From Candidatus Saccharimonadota bacterium (GTDB lineage Bacteria > Patescibacteriota > Saccharimonadia > Saccharimonadales > Saccharimonadaceae), in the NCBI GenBank assembly GCA_027493025.1, contig JAPUDQ010000030.1, positions 1 to 53,939 on the forward strand: DNA of 53,939 bases, written 5' to 3'. Below are positions 16,953-27,736 of the stretch, one piece after another; positions within the stretch are counted from its first letter, which is position 1, and the number at the start of each line of letters is the position of its first letter. The notes under the pieces were generated by a model. The model was not told the DNA's origin, searched no databases, and worked only from the letters and a program-made list of their open reading frames with translations. Position numbers and translations under genes: made by a program.

Positions 16953-18242
16953 ATGGTTTCACGAAAACATATCATCCGTATCGGTAAAGGAGTGCGTCAC
17001 ATTAGCCGCCTCAGAGGAGGCTCAGGTTCTGCATTACCCGGACTAATCGTCGAAAAGCTGGACCCTGAATTTACCAAGAAAATCCTCGAAGATTTACCCT
17101 ATGGAGTTGTCATCATAACAGGTACGAATGGTAAAACGACAACTACAAAAATGGTAGCTCAACTTCTCCGTGATCAGGGTCTAAAGGTATTTACCAATAA
17201 AACTGGCAGTAACTTTACCCGCGGTATTGTTGCGGCTTTACTTGCAGAAGTCAGTACAGACGGGCACTTAGATGCCGATGTCGCCGTACTCGAACTCGAT
17301 GAAGCGTATGCAGCACATTTTGTCCGTGCGATTCGACCACGCTATAGCCTTCTGCTCAATGTCATGCGTGACCAACTTGACCGTTTCGGCGAAATTGATC
17401 ATACCGCAAAACTACTACGAACTGTCGCCGAATCAACCACCGATGGCGTAGTTCTAAATCGTGATGATCCGCTCGTACGAGCCATCGCGAAGAACCTTCC
17501 TACGTCGGTACAAATAGAGTATTTTGGACTTCATAGCCATTTACTCTCGCTTTTTCCAAGCGACCAGAATCTCCATACGGCACCAAATGTAAAACTTACA
17601 TTCAAAAACAGTACGAATATAAATGATGTAACGCTTGAGGCACTTTCTGGTTCTGAGGCTTTATTCTCATTTGCTGGTAAGCGCCAGCAGCCTGTATCCC
17701 TAAAGATCGATGGAGTATATAATATCCAAAATGCAGCCGCTGCTTTATGTTTAGTCCGAATGATATGCGGCAAAAAAATCTCAAATCAAACTCTGCTAGC
17801 CTCTATAGCTACTCTCAAACCTGCATTTGGCCGAGGTGAGGCAATTGAAATCGATGGCTATCCACTTGAAATTATCCTCGTAAAAAATCCTGCTGGTTTT
17901 CGATTAGCGCTTAGCTCATACCAAGCACGTCCGGCACAAACGATGATTGCCATCAATGATAATTATGCTGATGGACGTGATATGTCGTGGCTATGGGACG
18001 TAGGTTTTGAATCATTAAGTCGAGTTGATTACGTGACAGGCATACGCGCCTATGATATGGCCCTACGACTACAATACGACGAAGTAAATGTTGGCGAGGT
18101 CAATACCAATATTACTCATTCATTGACTGCCCTCCTTGCCGAAAAACCAGGACCAAAACACATTTTTTGCACCTATACCGCGATGATGTACATCAGAAAG
18201 ATTTTAGCAAAACGCTATGGATTGGAAAGCATTGACGTATGA
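16953..18242 (+). CDS. murT: Lipid II isoglutaminyl synthase subunit MurT
   Basis: Mur-ligase-like subunit that activates the alpha-carboxyl of D-Glu in lipid II so that GatD-derived ammonia can amidate it. The P-loop is ITGTNGKTTTTK (about residue 55-67), followed by the Mur ligase central motif LELDEAY and the C-terminal MurT domain (DUF1727; NDNYADGRDMSWLWD). The four-cysteine zinc ribbon present in S. aureus MurT is missing: the stretch from about residue 185 to 235 has no Cys. TATACT ends 7 nt before the ATG (leaderless). The gatD start overlaps the stop by 4 nt. Confidence 0.95.
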   Translation: MVSRKHIIRIGKGVRHISRLRGGSGSALPGLIVEKLDPEFTKKILEDLPYGVVIITGTNGKTTTTKMVAQLLRDQGLKVFTNKTGSNFTRGIVAALLAEVSTDGHLDADVAVLELDEAYAAHFVRAIRPRYSLLLNVMRDQLDRFGEIDHTAKLLRTVAESTTDGVVLNRDDPLVRAIAKNLPTSVQIEYFGLHSHLLSLFPSDQNLHTAPNVKLTFKNSTNINDVTLEALSGSEALFSFAGKRQQPVSLKIDGVYNIQNAAAALCLVRMICGKKISNQTLLASIATLKPAFGRGEAIEIDGYPLEIILVKNPAGFRLALSSYQARPAQTMIAINDNYADGRDMSWLWDVGFESLSRVDYVTGIRAYDMALRLQYDEVNVGEVNTNITHSLTALLAEKPGPKHIFCTYTAMMYIRKILAKRYGLESIDV

Positions 18243-18964
18243 GTCAGAAACGCCCACCCCTAACGATTGTTCATCTTTATAGTAAAGATATGAATATTTA
18301 CGGTGATTGGGGAAATGTTCTTACCATACTCAAACGAGCAGCTTGGCACGGCTATGAAACTCGGCTCATTACCTATGATCCCGGTAACACATTCCCCGTT
18401 GAGGCAGACATGATCATTGGCGGTGGCGGACAAGATTCCGGTCAAACAAAAATCCAAGAAGATTTGCTCGCAATTGGCGACGCTCTTCACAAGCTTGCCG
18501 ACAGACATGTGCCCATGCTTGCAATCTGCGGCTTATATCAGCTATTTGGGCATTTCTTTGAAACAAGAGAAGGAAAACGAATTAACGGGATTGGGCTATT
18601 TGACCTTGAAACCTACGGGGGAGATAATCGCATGATTGGCAATATTGTTACCAAAACTGAGTTCGGCGATACGATTGGCTATGAAAATCACAGTGGCCAA
18701 ACTCTTCTCGCCAATACACAGAAATCATTTGGAACTGTTCGTAAAGGATATGGCAATAACGGTAAAGATAAGACAGAAGGTGCGATCTACAAAAGCGTAT
18801 ACGGCAGTTATCTACACGGCTCGCTTCTACCTAAAAACCCCGTCTTTGCCGATAGACTGATTGAGGCTGCTGCTATGCACCGTTACGGCAACTATGAACC
18901 GCAAGTCATTGATGATCGATTTGCTGATGAAGCACGTCGTATTGCGGCTACACGGCCTCGTTAA
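18239..18964 (+). CDS. gatD: Lipid II isoglutaminyl synthase glutaminase GatD
   Basis: Class I-type glutamine amidotransferase that supplies ammonia to MurT. Catalytic Cys97 is in LAICGLYQ and the His in GSYLHGSLLPKNP; the family start LYSKDMNIYGDWGN and the GGGGQDSGQ loop are typical. 241 aa is normal length. It is translationally coupled to murT (ATGA), and the pair indicates amidated D-iso-glutamine in the stem peptide, as in Gram-positives and in the actinobacterial hosts of Saccharibacteria. Confidence 0.95.
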   Translation: MSQKRPPLTIVHLYSKDMNIYGDWGNVLTILKRAAWHGYETRLITYDPGNTFPVEADMIIGGGGQDSGQTKIQEDLLAIGDALHKLADRHVPMLAICGLYQLFGHFFETREGKRINGIGLFDLETYGGDNRMIGNIVTKTEFGDTIGYENHSGQTLLANTQKSFGTVRKGYGNNGKDKTEGAIYKSVYGSYLHGSLLPKNPVFADRLIEAAAMHRYGNYEPQVIDDRFADEARRIAATRPR

Positions 18965-18974
18965 AGGGTTTTAT

Positions 18975-20096
18975 ATGTTGAAAACAAAAGACTCCTCTTC
19001 AGCCCTCCCAAAAAAAATGCGCATTAATGAGCTAGATATGCTACGGGGATTCTTTATATTTGTGATTATCATAGATCATTTACAACGTTGGCCTAGTCCG
19101 TTGACGTATCTCACTGGCGAGGGTCGTCTGTGGGTTTCAGCAGCCGAAGGCTTTTTCGTTATTTCTGGACTATTGATTGGCTATATCCGCGGTTACAAAG
19201 GATTAAAATTGTCGCTCAAGGAGATTACAAAAAAACTCTTGACCCGAGCACTCACCTTATATTTTTGGTCGATTATCATTACGTTTGTTGCCGTATTTCT
19301 CATCCAAACTTTTCATGGCAATCCAGAACTGGTACCTATCCTACCAGAGGCCACGGGACTGACGTATATCTGGCAAGTTATAAGTCAACAATACATATTT
19401 GATTGGATTTATTTTCTAAGACTATACTGGATGATGCTGCTAGCAACACCCCTAGCAATTATTGCCTTTCGTCGAGGAAAGTGGTGGCTTGTACCAATCG
19501 TCAGTATCCTTGTATATGTAGTTAGCTTTACGTTTGGAGAGCCAGAGGCGGCTTTACAATGGCAGGTTCTGTTTTTTATACCAGCAACCATTGGGTTCCA
19601 TTTTGAGAAAATTATTCGATACCTCAAATCTCACCGGACACGTAAAGACATTATCGTTGACATTATGATAGCAATAGGAATCGTTGTTATGACACTAAGT
19701 TATTTTTGGGTATTAGGCTGGGATTTTGTAGAGAATAATTCCTACCTATCGATCGATACGTACATATCAACGCGTGCATGGCTCGACCCAATTTTTAGTA
19801 ACGATCCTATGGCCGTCGGAAGAATAACCCTTGCATTATTTATTGTTGGCAGTTGGCTTGCATTGTTTCATTGGTTGCGTCAACCGCTTGAAAAGTACTT
19901 CGGCTGGTTGCTCATACCACTAGGTATGTTTTCTCTGACAGCATATTGCGTCCAAGCTATACTGTTGCTCTTTTTCCAGTTCTTGATTCCGGTTAGTAAC
20001 AACTGGCTCATAAATCTTCTGATTGGCTTGAGCGCCGTGCTGTTCGTTCGGTTCTTAATCACAGAACGTCATATCCATAGGATACTTCCGCAATAA
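18975..20096 (+). CDS. OpgC/acyltransferase-3-like membrane protein
   Basis: A 373-aa polytopic protein with about ten membrane helices. The N-terminal ELDMLRGFFIFVIIIDH with its His, and the following EGFFVISGLLIGY, match OpgC and related membrane acyltransferases that O-acylate glycans. The start at 18975 has a weak SD (AAAGGG) and lies 11 nt after gatD, so it may belong to the murT-gatD operon. Substrate unknown; modification of a surface polysaccharide is the natural guess. Confidence 0.85.
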   Translation: MLKTKDSSSALPKKMRINELDMLRGFFIFVIIIDHLQRWPSPLTYLTGEGRLWVSAAEGFFVISGLLIGYIRGYKGLKLSLKEITKKLLTRALTLYFWSIIITFVAVFLIQTFHGNPELVPILPEATGLTYIWQVISQQYIFDWIYFLRLYWMMLLATPLAIIAFRRGKWWLVPIVSILVYVVSFTFGEPEAALQWQVLFFIPATIGFHFEKIIRYLKSHRTRKDIIVDIMIAIGIVVMTLSYFWVLGWDFVENNSYLSIDTYISTRAWLDPIFSNDPMAVGRITLALFIVGSWLALFHWLRQPLEKYFGWLLIPLGMFSLTAYCVQAILLLFFQFLIPVSNNWLINLLIGLSAVLFVRFLITERHIHRILPQ

Positions 20097-20107
20097 TCTC
20101 ATGTCTT

Positions 20108-20695
20108 TTACTTTTTAACAGATTTGCCGTACTGAAGTATCACATGTATCACCACTAGAACGAGAGTCATAATCGCAAGAAAAAAACCAATCGCATACGC
20201 AACATTAGCCGGCAACCTATCATTCATGGTCATCGCAACAGGCACAAGACCAGCCGCGACAAGCGATGCCATACTCGTTACACCCAGAATAATATTTTGA
20301 TGCAGCACTTTACGCTGCTTTTTCGTGATAGTATGATTCACGACACGTTTTTCAATGATAGGCATTACGGTCTTTTCGGCAACATCATCCACAATCTTTG
20401 CAGTATATTTGACTGCCACAATCGGAGTTTTAACAAGAAAATACATTGCAAATCCAACGACAATAATCACGATCATCGATATAACCACAAACTCCAAGAC
20501 TGGCGTATCCATGCTCATCTGAACAGGCGGTTGAGGCTTTGGGGTATTTGGTAACCCCGTAAAATATTCTAGCTGCAAGAACGCTGGCGTAAACAACACG
20601 ACAACCCAAAACCACTGGAGTATCAAACAAGTGTACATGCTGAGTTGTATTATGCACCCCAGGAGAGCCATTGCTGTCCGATACATTGTCTTCAT
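20108..20695 (-). CDS. Membrane protein of unknown function
   Basis: Not recognised. With the start at 20695 the protein has 195 aa and four hydrophobic segments (about residues 12-45, 70-95, 135-155, 165-190), with a charged loop after the second. This start has TATCAT ending 6 nt upstream, like other leaderless genes here; a longer form from 20749 adds 18 residues of poor quality. It is convergent with the OpgC-like gene and divergent from the next gene. Confidence 0.72.
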   Translation of the reverse strand: MKTMYRTAMALLGCIIQLSMYTCLILQWFWVVVLFTPAFLQLEYFTGLPNTPKPQPPVQMSMDTPVLEFVVISMIVIIVVGFAMYFLVKTPIVAVKYTAKIVDDVAEKTVMPIIEKRVVNHTITKKQRKVLHQNIILGVTSMASLVAAGLVPVAMTMNDRLPANVAYAIGFFLAIMTLVLVVIHVILQYGKSVKK

Positions 20696-20761
20696 TGCAT
20701 TATGATAGCAGAAAGTTACCTTTCGCTCAGTACCAAAAATAGCATACACTAGTATGCATAC

Positions 20762-21826
20762 ATGAAATCATTTACTCATCTGTACCGTTCAATCGACTCA
20801 GGAAAACTGATCGATATCTTTTTGCTATCAGCGATTGCAAGCATTCTAGCCCTTCGTCTGTTTCTCCATCTCTCCAACTATCCACAAATTGGAAATGGCC
20901 AGTTTCATATCGCTCACATGCTGTGGGGTGGTCTGCTCATGATGGCAGCATTGATGGTTTCATTTCTCTATCATGGTCGACGGCTGCAAACTCTTGTTGC
21001 CTTAGTCGGTGGCATCGGCTTTGGCGTGTTTATTGATGAGCTGGGAAAGTTTATCACCCGTGATCATAATTATTTTTTCCAACCGACAATTGGTATCTTA
21101 TATGCTCTTTTTGCCATATTATATATTGCTGCAACATTTCTGACGCGCAAAAGACCGCTTACGACCGAAGAACGACATGTCAATGCGCTTCAACTTCTCG
21201 AAGAAAGTATTGACCATAACTTCGACATAAATGAACGAAATCAAATCCGTGAAATACTAGTCAAAGCTGACCAAACTCATCCATTAACAATGGCTCTCAC
21301 GAAAATAATCGATACGCTCCCCTACAATCCACCCAAATCAAATCCAAAATGGCGTGCGTTTTCGCTTGAGAGCTTGCGAATCAAATACCGCTTATATGCC
21401 ACTAAACGATCATCTGAGAGAACAATTAGAGTCATCTTTGGCTTGCTGTTTGTTGTCATGATACTTCTTGTCTGGTTTCTTATCGATACAAGCTACGACT
21501 TTACCGATACCTCAAGTTATGAAATATTGGACAAAGATTTTTTTGTTAACGGTCAAATCATTTCGACTCTGTTTGCTGAAATATGTTTGCTGATCGGAAT
21601 CTTCGTCATTATCCGAAATCGACTCAAGGCATTCGTTTGGCTCTATCGGTCACTCATGGTCAATCTACTACTCACGCAATTTTTCCTCTTTGCCAGAATC
21701 GAGTTCAATGCAATGCCGTTTTTCATTATCAATCTCGTACTAATGATAGTCACTCGGTTTATTATTAGCCAAGAGACAATACTAAGTGAAAAGAAAAGCT
21801 TTTACAAAAAACATGACAATGTATAA
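20762..21826 (+). CDS. Conserved polytopic membrane protein
   Basis: Not recognised as a named family. About eight hydrophobic segments are arranged as four N-terminal (residues ~18-130), a long soluble middle (about 135-220, rich in charged residues) and three or four C-terminal helices. GFGVFIDELGKFIT in helix three has conserved-looking acidic residues within the membrane. The gene ends before a terminator-like hairpin, and marks the last ordinary gene before the accessory island. Confidence 0.82.
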   Translation: MKSFTHLYRSIDSGKLIDIFLLSAIASILALRLFLHLSNYPQIGNGQFHIAHMLWGGLLMMAALMVSFLYHGRRLQTLVALVGGIGFGVFIDELGKFITRDHNYFFQPTIGILYALFAILYIAATFLTRKRPLTTEERHVNALQLLEESIDHNFDINERNQIREILVKADQTHPLTMALTKIIDTLPYNPPKSNPKWRAFSLESLRIKYRLYATKRSSERTIRVIFGLLFVVMILLVWFLIDTSYDFTDTSSYEILDKDFFVNGQIISTLFAEICLLIGIFVIIRNRLKAFVWLYRSLMVNLLLTQFFLFARIEFNAMPFFIINLVLMIVTRFIISQETILSEKKSFYKKHDNV

Positions 21827-21835
21827 CCATAGAAC

Positions 21836-21858
21836 AGTGTCCAGTACTGACACTTTTC
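21836..21858 (+). terminator. Terminator-like hairpin
   Basis: AGTGTC-CAGTACT-GACACT followed by TTTTC, 9 nt after the upstream gene. Confidence 0.6.
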
Positions 21859-22026
21859 TATGATCGGCTCAGAGCGAAGCTGTTGAGTTGCCGCCTCAAT
21901 AATCAGCGACCGTTACACGCAGATGGGGCAACAAAGTCCCTACTGACCCTAGTGGCGAAAAGTACATTAGAATAGACGAAATTAAGAATAGCTTGTTAAT
22001 AAAAATATAAAACCTACAATAGCCTT
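21859..22026 (+). other. Gene-poor stretch with a short coding remnant
   Basis: No complete gene. A plus frame near 21910-22010 without a start reads RRWGNKVPTDPSGEKYIRI and then stops, and may be the tail of a lost gene at the island's left edge. A TACAAT box at 22015-22020 belongs to the next gene. Confidence 0.4.
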
Positions 22027-22539
22027 ATGAACTACAAACAACAGAGTAACCAAGGTTGTCTCGTCGTAGATTTGATGTACTTATTTGACGTAGAGCCAAC
22101 GAGAGATAAAGAGCAGGACATACTAAGTGATGGGCTGTTTCGATTACGCGAGAATTACACACTAGGCTGTCTATTGGCTTTTCTTGACCGATACACTGAC
22201 AAGTCGGTGACATTATATGTTGATAACAAGTACTACCTCGATATTTTGAAGCAGTGGGTAAAGCACCCACGCATCAAGATGGTACATAAGAAGAACGACG
22301 CAAAGCTACTAAATGCACTCGACACACCTTTCATCGTCTACGTTGACAACAACATAACTGATGGCTGGACGCACTTACCGCATTTTATGATGATTACAAG
22401 TGCTACTGATAAGTTCTATAACGTATTTGATCCCTGGGAGGGCAGCACGATGAGGATGTCGAAGACTCGGCTTATGAGTGGTATTGAGCAACTGCGGAGC
22501 CACGTGAAGATTTGTCCGTTTGTGATTGTGCGGCGCTAA
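22027..22539 (+). CDS. C39-like / papain-fold protein (putative)
   Basis: A 170-aa protein with the arrangement of peptidase C39-like proteins: a cysteine near the N-terminus (NQGCLVVDLMYL, Cys10), then His in HFMMIT and Asp in FDPWEG at the spacing seen in this fold. No signal peptide or membrane helix is visible, so it is probably cytoplasmic. Family assignment rests on these short motifs and is tentative; whether it cleaves peptides or is an inactive relative cannot be told. TACAAT ends 6 nt before the ATG (leaderless). It is in the island, next to a Fic gene. Confidence 0.6.
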   Translation: MNYKQQSNQGCLVVDLMYLFDVEPTRDKEQDILSDGLFRLRENYTLGCLLAFLDRYTDKSVTLYVDNKYYLDILKQWVKHPRIKMVHKKNDAKLLNALDTPFIVYVDNNITDGWTHLPHFMMITSATDKFYNVFDPWEGSTMRMSKTRLMSGIEQLRSHVKICPFVIVRR

Positions 22540-22812
22540 CGACCACGATTCCTTACCCGCGCTTTCTAGTGTCGGGAGGAATGTGTGGATGAGTTTGCGC
22601 CGTTCGACCTGAGATCATGTTCGCAGAGGTTTTTAGCTTTTCGGATCAATATGTTTTATCACGGCAAATCTTTGTTCTGTATTTTCATCTATCTGTTAAG
22701 GGATTATCCTTTTATATCCGCTTCTATATTCGCAACCAATATTTTATATTATCTCAGCGCAAGTACGAAATTGCCATTACGGATAACGTACTGCTATCAA
22801 CTTTGATTAGGG
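22540..22812. other. Intergenic stretch without a supported gene
   Basis: Two short overlapping plus frames (from 22585 and 22617, about 70 aa each) are AT-rich, lack SD sequences and resemble no family I know. The tail RKYEIAITDNVLLSTLIR of the second could be a gene remnant. Confidence 0.4.
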
Positions 22813-22856
22813 AATTCCTTATGTAAAGTTTACCATTTAACTTTACATAAGGAATT
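22813..22856. repeat. Perfect 18-bp inverted repeat upstream of fic
   Basis: Arms 22813-22830 and 22839-22856 (core TTATGTAAAG / CTTTACATAA) are perfectly complementary around an 8-nt loop, followed by further T. The T-run makes it terminator-like, but the stem is AT-rich and it ends only 20 nt before the Fic start, so an operator for the winged-helix of the Fic protein is equally plausible. Confidence 0.8.
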
Positions 22857-22876
22857 TTTTGTGTAAACTAGAAACT

Positions 22877-24034
22877 ATGAACCATTCCACATATATTGCA
22901 GGTACAATGCGGCGATATTTTCCTGATTCGAACGCCGAGTATACTTATTTTTTGCCCGAACATCTTCCTCAGATATATACCATTATTGACCCTAAACTTA
23001 ACCGCCTGCTAGAAGAAGCAACTCATAGCCTAGGCGAGTTAAACGCATACGCGCGCTTTGTGCCCGATATTGACTATTTTATACGCATGCACGAAACAAA
23101 GGAGGCAACTGCATCGAGCAGGATCGAAGGTACCCGCACCAATATGGACGAGGCCTTGATGAAGGAAAAGGACATTGCCCCAGAGAAGCGAGACGACTGG
23201 AGGGAAGTGCAAAATTATATTGCCGCCATGAAGTACTCCATTGACGAGTTGGATAATTTGCCAATTATTTCTCGACTACTGGGAGAAACGCACAAAGTGT
23301 TGTTACGCGGAGTGAGGGGTGCTGGTAAAAATCCGGGTATGATTCGTACATCACAAAACTGGATAGGTGGGGCCACGCTTCGAGATGCTAAATTTATTCC
23401 GCCGCATAATATGCATTTAGCTGATTTGCTCTCTGATCTCGAGCGATTTTTGAACGAGGATAACCTGACGACCCCGAACCTCATACGGGCGGCTATCGCT
23501 CACTATCAGTTTGAGAGCATCCACCCCTACCTCGACGGAAATGGGCGCTTGGGCCGTCTGCTGATTATTTTGTTCCTAATGAAGCAAGGTATGCTCGAAA
23601 AGCCAGTGCTATACTTATCGCAGTTTTTTGAACAACATCGCCAGGATTACTATGATTCACTTATGTCGGTACGCCGGCACAACGATATTGAACAGTGGCT
23701 ACGATTCTTTTTGGTTGGCGTGAATCAGACAGCAACAAGTGCGATCAGTACATTGCAGGCGATTATGCAACTTCGCGACGATACGAGTCAGACAATTTTG
23801 CAGCTAGGTAAGCGTGCCGAGCGCGCAGGCAAGCTCATTGATTATTTGTATCAAAATCCCATTGTATCAGTCGGTAACGTGGCTGAGATCCTGAATATTA
23901 CCCCACAATCAGCCAACTCGCTAGTGGCAGAGCTGACAAAACTTGGCGTATTGGTAGAGATCACGGGCTACGAGCGCAACAGGCTATTCCGCTATGAGAA
24001 ATATGTGCAACTTTTCGACAGCATGCAGGGCTGA
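22877..24034 (+). CDS. Fic-family AMPylase with C-terminal winged helix
   Basis: Fic enzymes transfer AMP or related groups to protein hydroxyls. The active motif HPYLDGNGRLGR (His216 to Arg227) is complete, and an N-terminal inhibitory motif SSRIEG (Ser80, Glu84) is present, so it should be self-inhibited as in class II Fic proteins. Residues ~300-385 form a winged-helix region (TPQSANSLVAELTKLGVL) likely to bind DNA. The ATG at 22877 is chosen over an in-frame TTG at 22859. A perfect inverted repeat just upstream may be its operator. Fic genes are common cargo of mobile islands; no antitoxin gene is needed for this class. Confidence 0.93.
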   Translation: MNHSTYIAGTMRRYFPDSNAEYTYFLPEHLPQIYTIIDPKLNRLLEEATHSLGELNAYARFVPDIDYFIRMHETKEATASSRIEGTRTNMDEALMKEKDIAPEKRDDWREVQNYIAAMKYSIDELDNLPIISRLLGETHKVLLRGVRGAGKNPGMIRTSQNWIGGATLRDAKFIPPHNMHLADLLSDLERFLNEDNLTTPNLIRAAIAHYQFESIHPYLDGNGRLGRLLIILFLMKQGMLEKPVLYLSQFFEQHRQDYYDSLMSVRRHNDIEQWLRFFLVGVNQTATSAISTLQAIMQLRDDTSQTILQLGKRAERAGKLIDYLYQNPIVSVGNVAEILNITPQSANSLVAELTKLGVLVEITGYERNRLFRYEKYVQLFDSMQG

Positions 24035-24076
24035 GCGTCAGCCAGTCGCCAGTCGGGACGCAGCAATTCGGGCACA

Positions 24077-24774
24077 AAAGGTTCACCCCTGAAAGGTGTT
24101 AAAAAATACAACTTTGGTGTACAGTACAGATATGCCGATCAAAAACACCGTCAAACAATATGACACCCCCGCCTATTACCATGTATACAATCGTGGTGCC
24201 GGCGGCTTAGAAATCTTTCGCGACAACCAAGATCGAGCAAAGTTCCTGTCGCTCTTTGCACGCCACCTCGACCCGAATAATGCCTCGCTCAACGCCAACT
24301 GCATGCTTTACAAAAAATATCCGCTCGAACTCGTTGCCTACTGTCTTATGGGCAATCATTTTCATTTGCTTGTCTATCAAGAATTGGATCCGCTGGCGCT
24401 CACGAACTTCATGCGTTCGGTTGCGACCGCATATACAATGTATTTTAACCGCAAATACAAGCGTCAAGGGCATCTTTTTCAAAGTATTTTCAAAGCCTCT
24501 CGTATTACTGAGGAGGGATATTTGTTGCACGTCACGCGCTATATTCATATGAACCCGCGAAACTATCTGCGGTACCCCTGGTCGAGTATTGGCTATTACT
24601 TGGGCAAAGCTGCACCGGCCTGGTGTCATCCCGAGCGCGCAAATGTCATGACACCGTTGCAGTATCGCGAATTTATATGTAATTACGAAGGGCGAAAAGC
24701 CGAGCTAGAATTACTAAAAAACGAGCTAGCATTATAAATATGTAAAAATTAACACCTTTTAGGGGTGAACCTTT
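24077..24774 (+). mobile_element. REP-type transposase element with 26-bp terminal inverted repeats
   Basis: The ends 24077-24102 and 24749-24774 are 26-bp inverted repeats with one mismatch; each contains a small hairpin (CACC...GGTG). They enclose one transposase gene with almost no other sequence, so the whole 698-bp unit looks like an intact mobile element. Its right end coincides with a premature stop in the flanking minus-strand gene. Confidence 0.85.
24132..24737 (+). CDS. REP-associated tyrosine transposase (Y1/IS200-like)
   Basis: HUH-type single-strand transposase. Family features: YHVYNRGAGGLEIF near the N-terminus, the metal-binding NHFHLLVY (HUH), the helix with the presumed catalytic tyrosine (SVATAYTMYFNRKY), HLFQSIFKA, and the C-terminal YPWSSIGYYLG typical of RAYT proteins. 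201 aa is the usual size. Start at 24132: TACAGT ends 6 nt upstream, and upstream codons have no merit. It lies inside inverted ends that probably are its own recognition hairpins. Confidence 0.92.
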   Translation: MPIKNTVKQYDTPAYYHVYNRGAGGLEIFRDNQDRAKFLSLFARHLDPNNASLNANCMLYKKYPLELVAYCLMGNHFHLLVYQELDPLALTNFMRSVATAYTMYFNRKYKRQGHLFQSIFKASRITEEGYLLHVTRYIHMNPRNYLRYPWSSIGYYLGKAAPAWCHPERANVMTPLQYREFICNYEGRKAELELLKNELAL

Positions 24775-25003
24775 AGGCCATAGCCAAGGTAAATGTAGGG
24801 CTTACAGTGTCTTGCAAGTCTTCTGATATGGCATCTGAATAGCCTTGAAACTTCTCCTCCCAGTACTCCCTACCTTGTGCAAAATTGCACAGTAAAAACT
24901 TAGGACTATTGCCTAAATCCTTTACAAGTTCTTGATGAAACTCTCGCTTGAGATTTGGTGCATTTTTGATACCGCCAGAGTTCAGGACATATTTCGTCAT
25001 CAC
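24773..25003 (-). pseudogene. Peptidase E-like (S51) gene truncated by the transposase element
   Basis: The 76-aa product begins like CPR peptidase E/S51 proteins (KYVLNSGGIKN, then PKFLLCNFAQGREYWEEKF) but stops at residue 76, where the family needs about 200 residues including the catalytic serine. The stop codon lies at the junction with the transposase element's right inverted repeat. No continuation is seen beyond the element. Its ATG overlaps the end of the upstream gene, so the two were one operon. Family assignment is from the N-terminus only. Confidence 0.65.
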
Positions 25004-25545
25004 AGTTTTGTTTCGTCTGATAACTTTATTCTGACTTTTTCTGTCATAGTATTGGTACTTACATAGCCCAGTGCATCTACACCGGGGTCATATAGCTCAA
25101 TCATATCGAGGTCATTACGTGGAAACACTCGAGCACCTTTAACCTGCTTACCGTTGATTAAAGATTGCTTCAGCTCATCATACTGCCCTTGTTCAAGATA
25201 AAAGTCTACGTCTCCAACGTGGTGACGGTACGGGTCGGGACGACGGATGTAGAGGTGTGTATAGGTGGTCTCTGGCACATCATCTTCTGAGGCTACAGTT
25301 ATCGGCTCGTATAGCTTGAAGTATTTTTGGTCTGGGTTGTCAGATGGCTCTGTCATCTCCTTGCGTAGAGCTACAAGCTTTTCGTACTCTTCGTCATAAT
25401 GGCAGAAGATGCCCATATTGCCCGCATTGGGCAAGTAAACATCAAACGATTGTTTGCAAAGTTTATGGCAAGCAAAGTGTACATATTTTATTGCTTCAAC
25501 TAGCTGGTCTTTGTCTTCAATTGGGCTGTATCGGTAGAGTTTCAT
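25000..25545 (-). CDS. Conserved hypothetical protein, 181 aa
   Basis: No named family recognised. The protein is soluble and acidic; a stretch HFACHKLCKQSFDVYLP early and TYTHLYIRRPDPYRHHVGDVDF in the middle (rich in His, Arg and Asp) look strongly constrained, and the C-terminus DALGYVSTNTMTEKVRIKLSD is regular. The start at 25545 (MKLYRYSP) is preferred to a longer frame whose first 70 residues are antisense to the recombinase start. It is coupled by a 4-nt overlap to the truncated peptidase E-like gene, so the intact pair may once have acted together. Confidence 0.8.
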   Translation of the reverse strand: MKLYRYSPIEDKDQLVEAIKYVHFACHKLCKQSFDVYLPNAGNMGIFCHYDEEYEKLVALRKEMTEPSDNPDQKYFKLYEPITVASEDDVPETTYTHLYIRRPDPYRHHVGDVDFYLEQGQYDELKQSLINGKQVKGARVFPRNDLDMIELYDPGVDALGYVSTNTMTEKVRIKLSDETKL

Positions 25546-25606
25546 TGAGTTAATTATATACCAGAAAACCGTCGAACCTATATTACAAGCTATAATGATA
25601 GACAGT

Positions 25607-27716
<2,110 letters not shown>

Positions 27717-27736
<20 letters not shown>

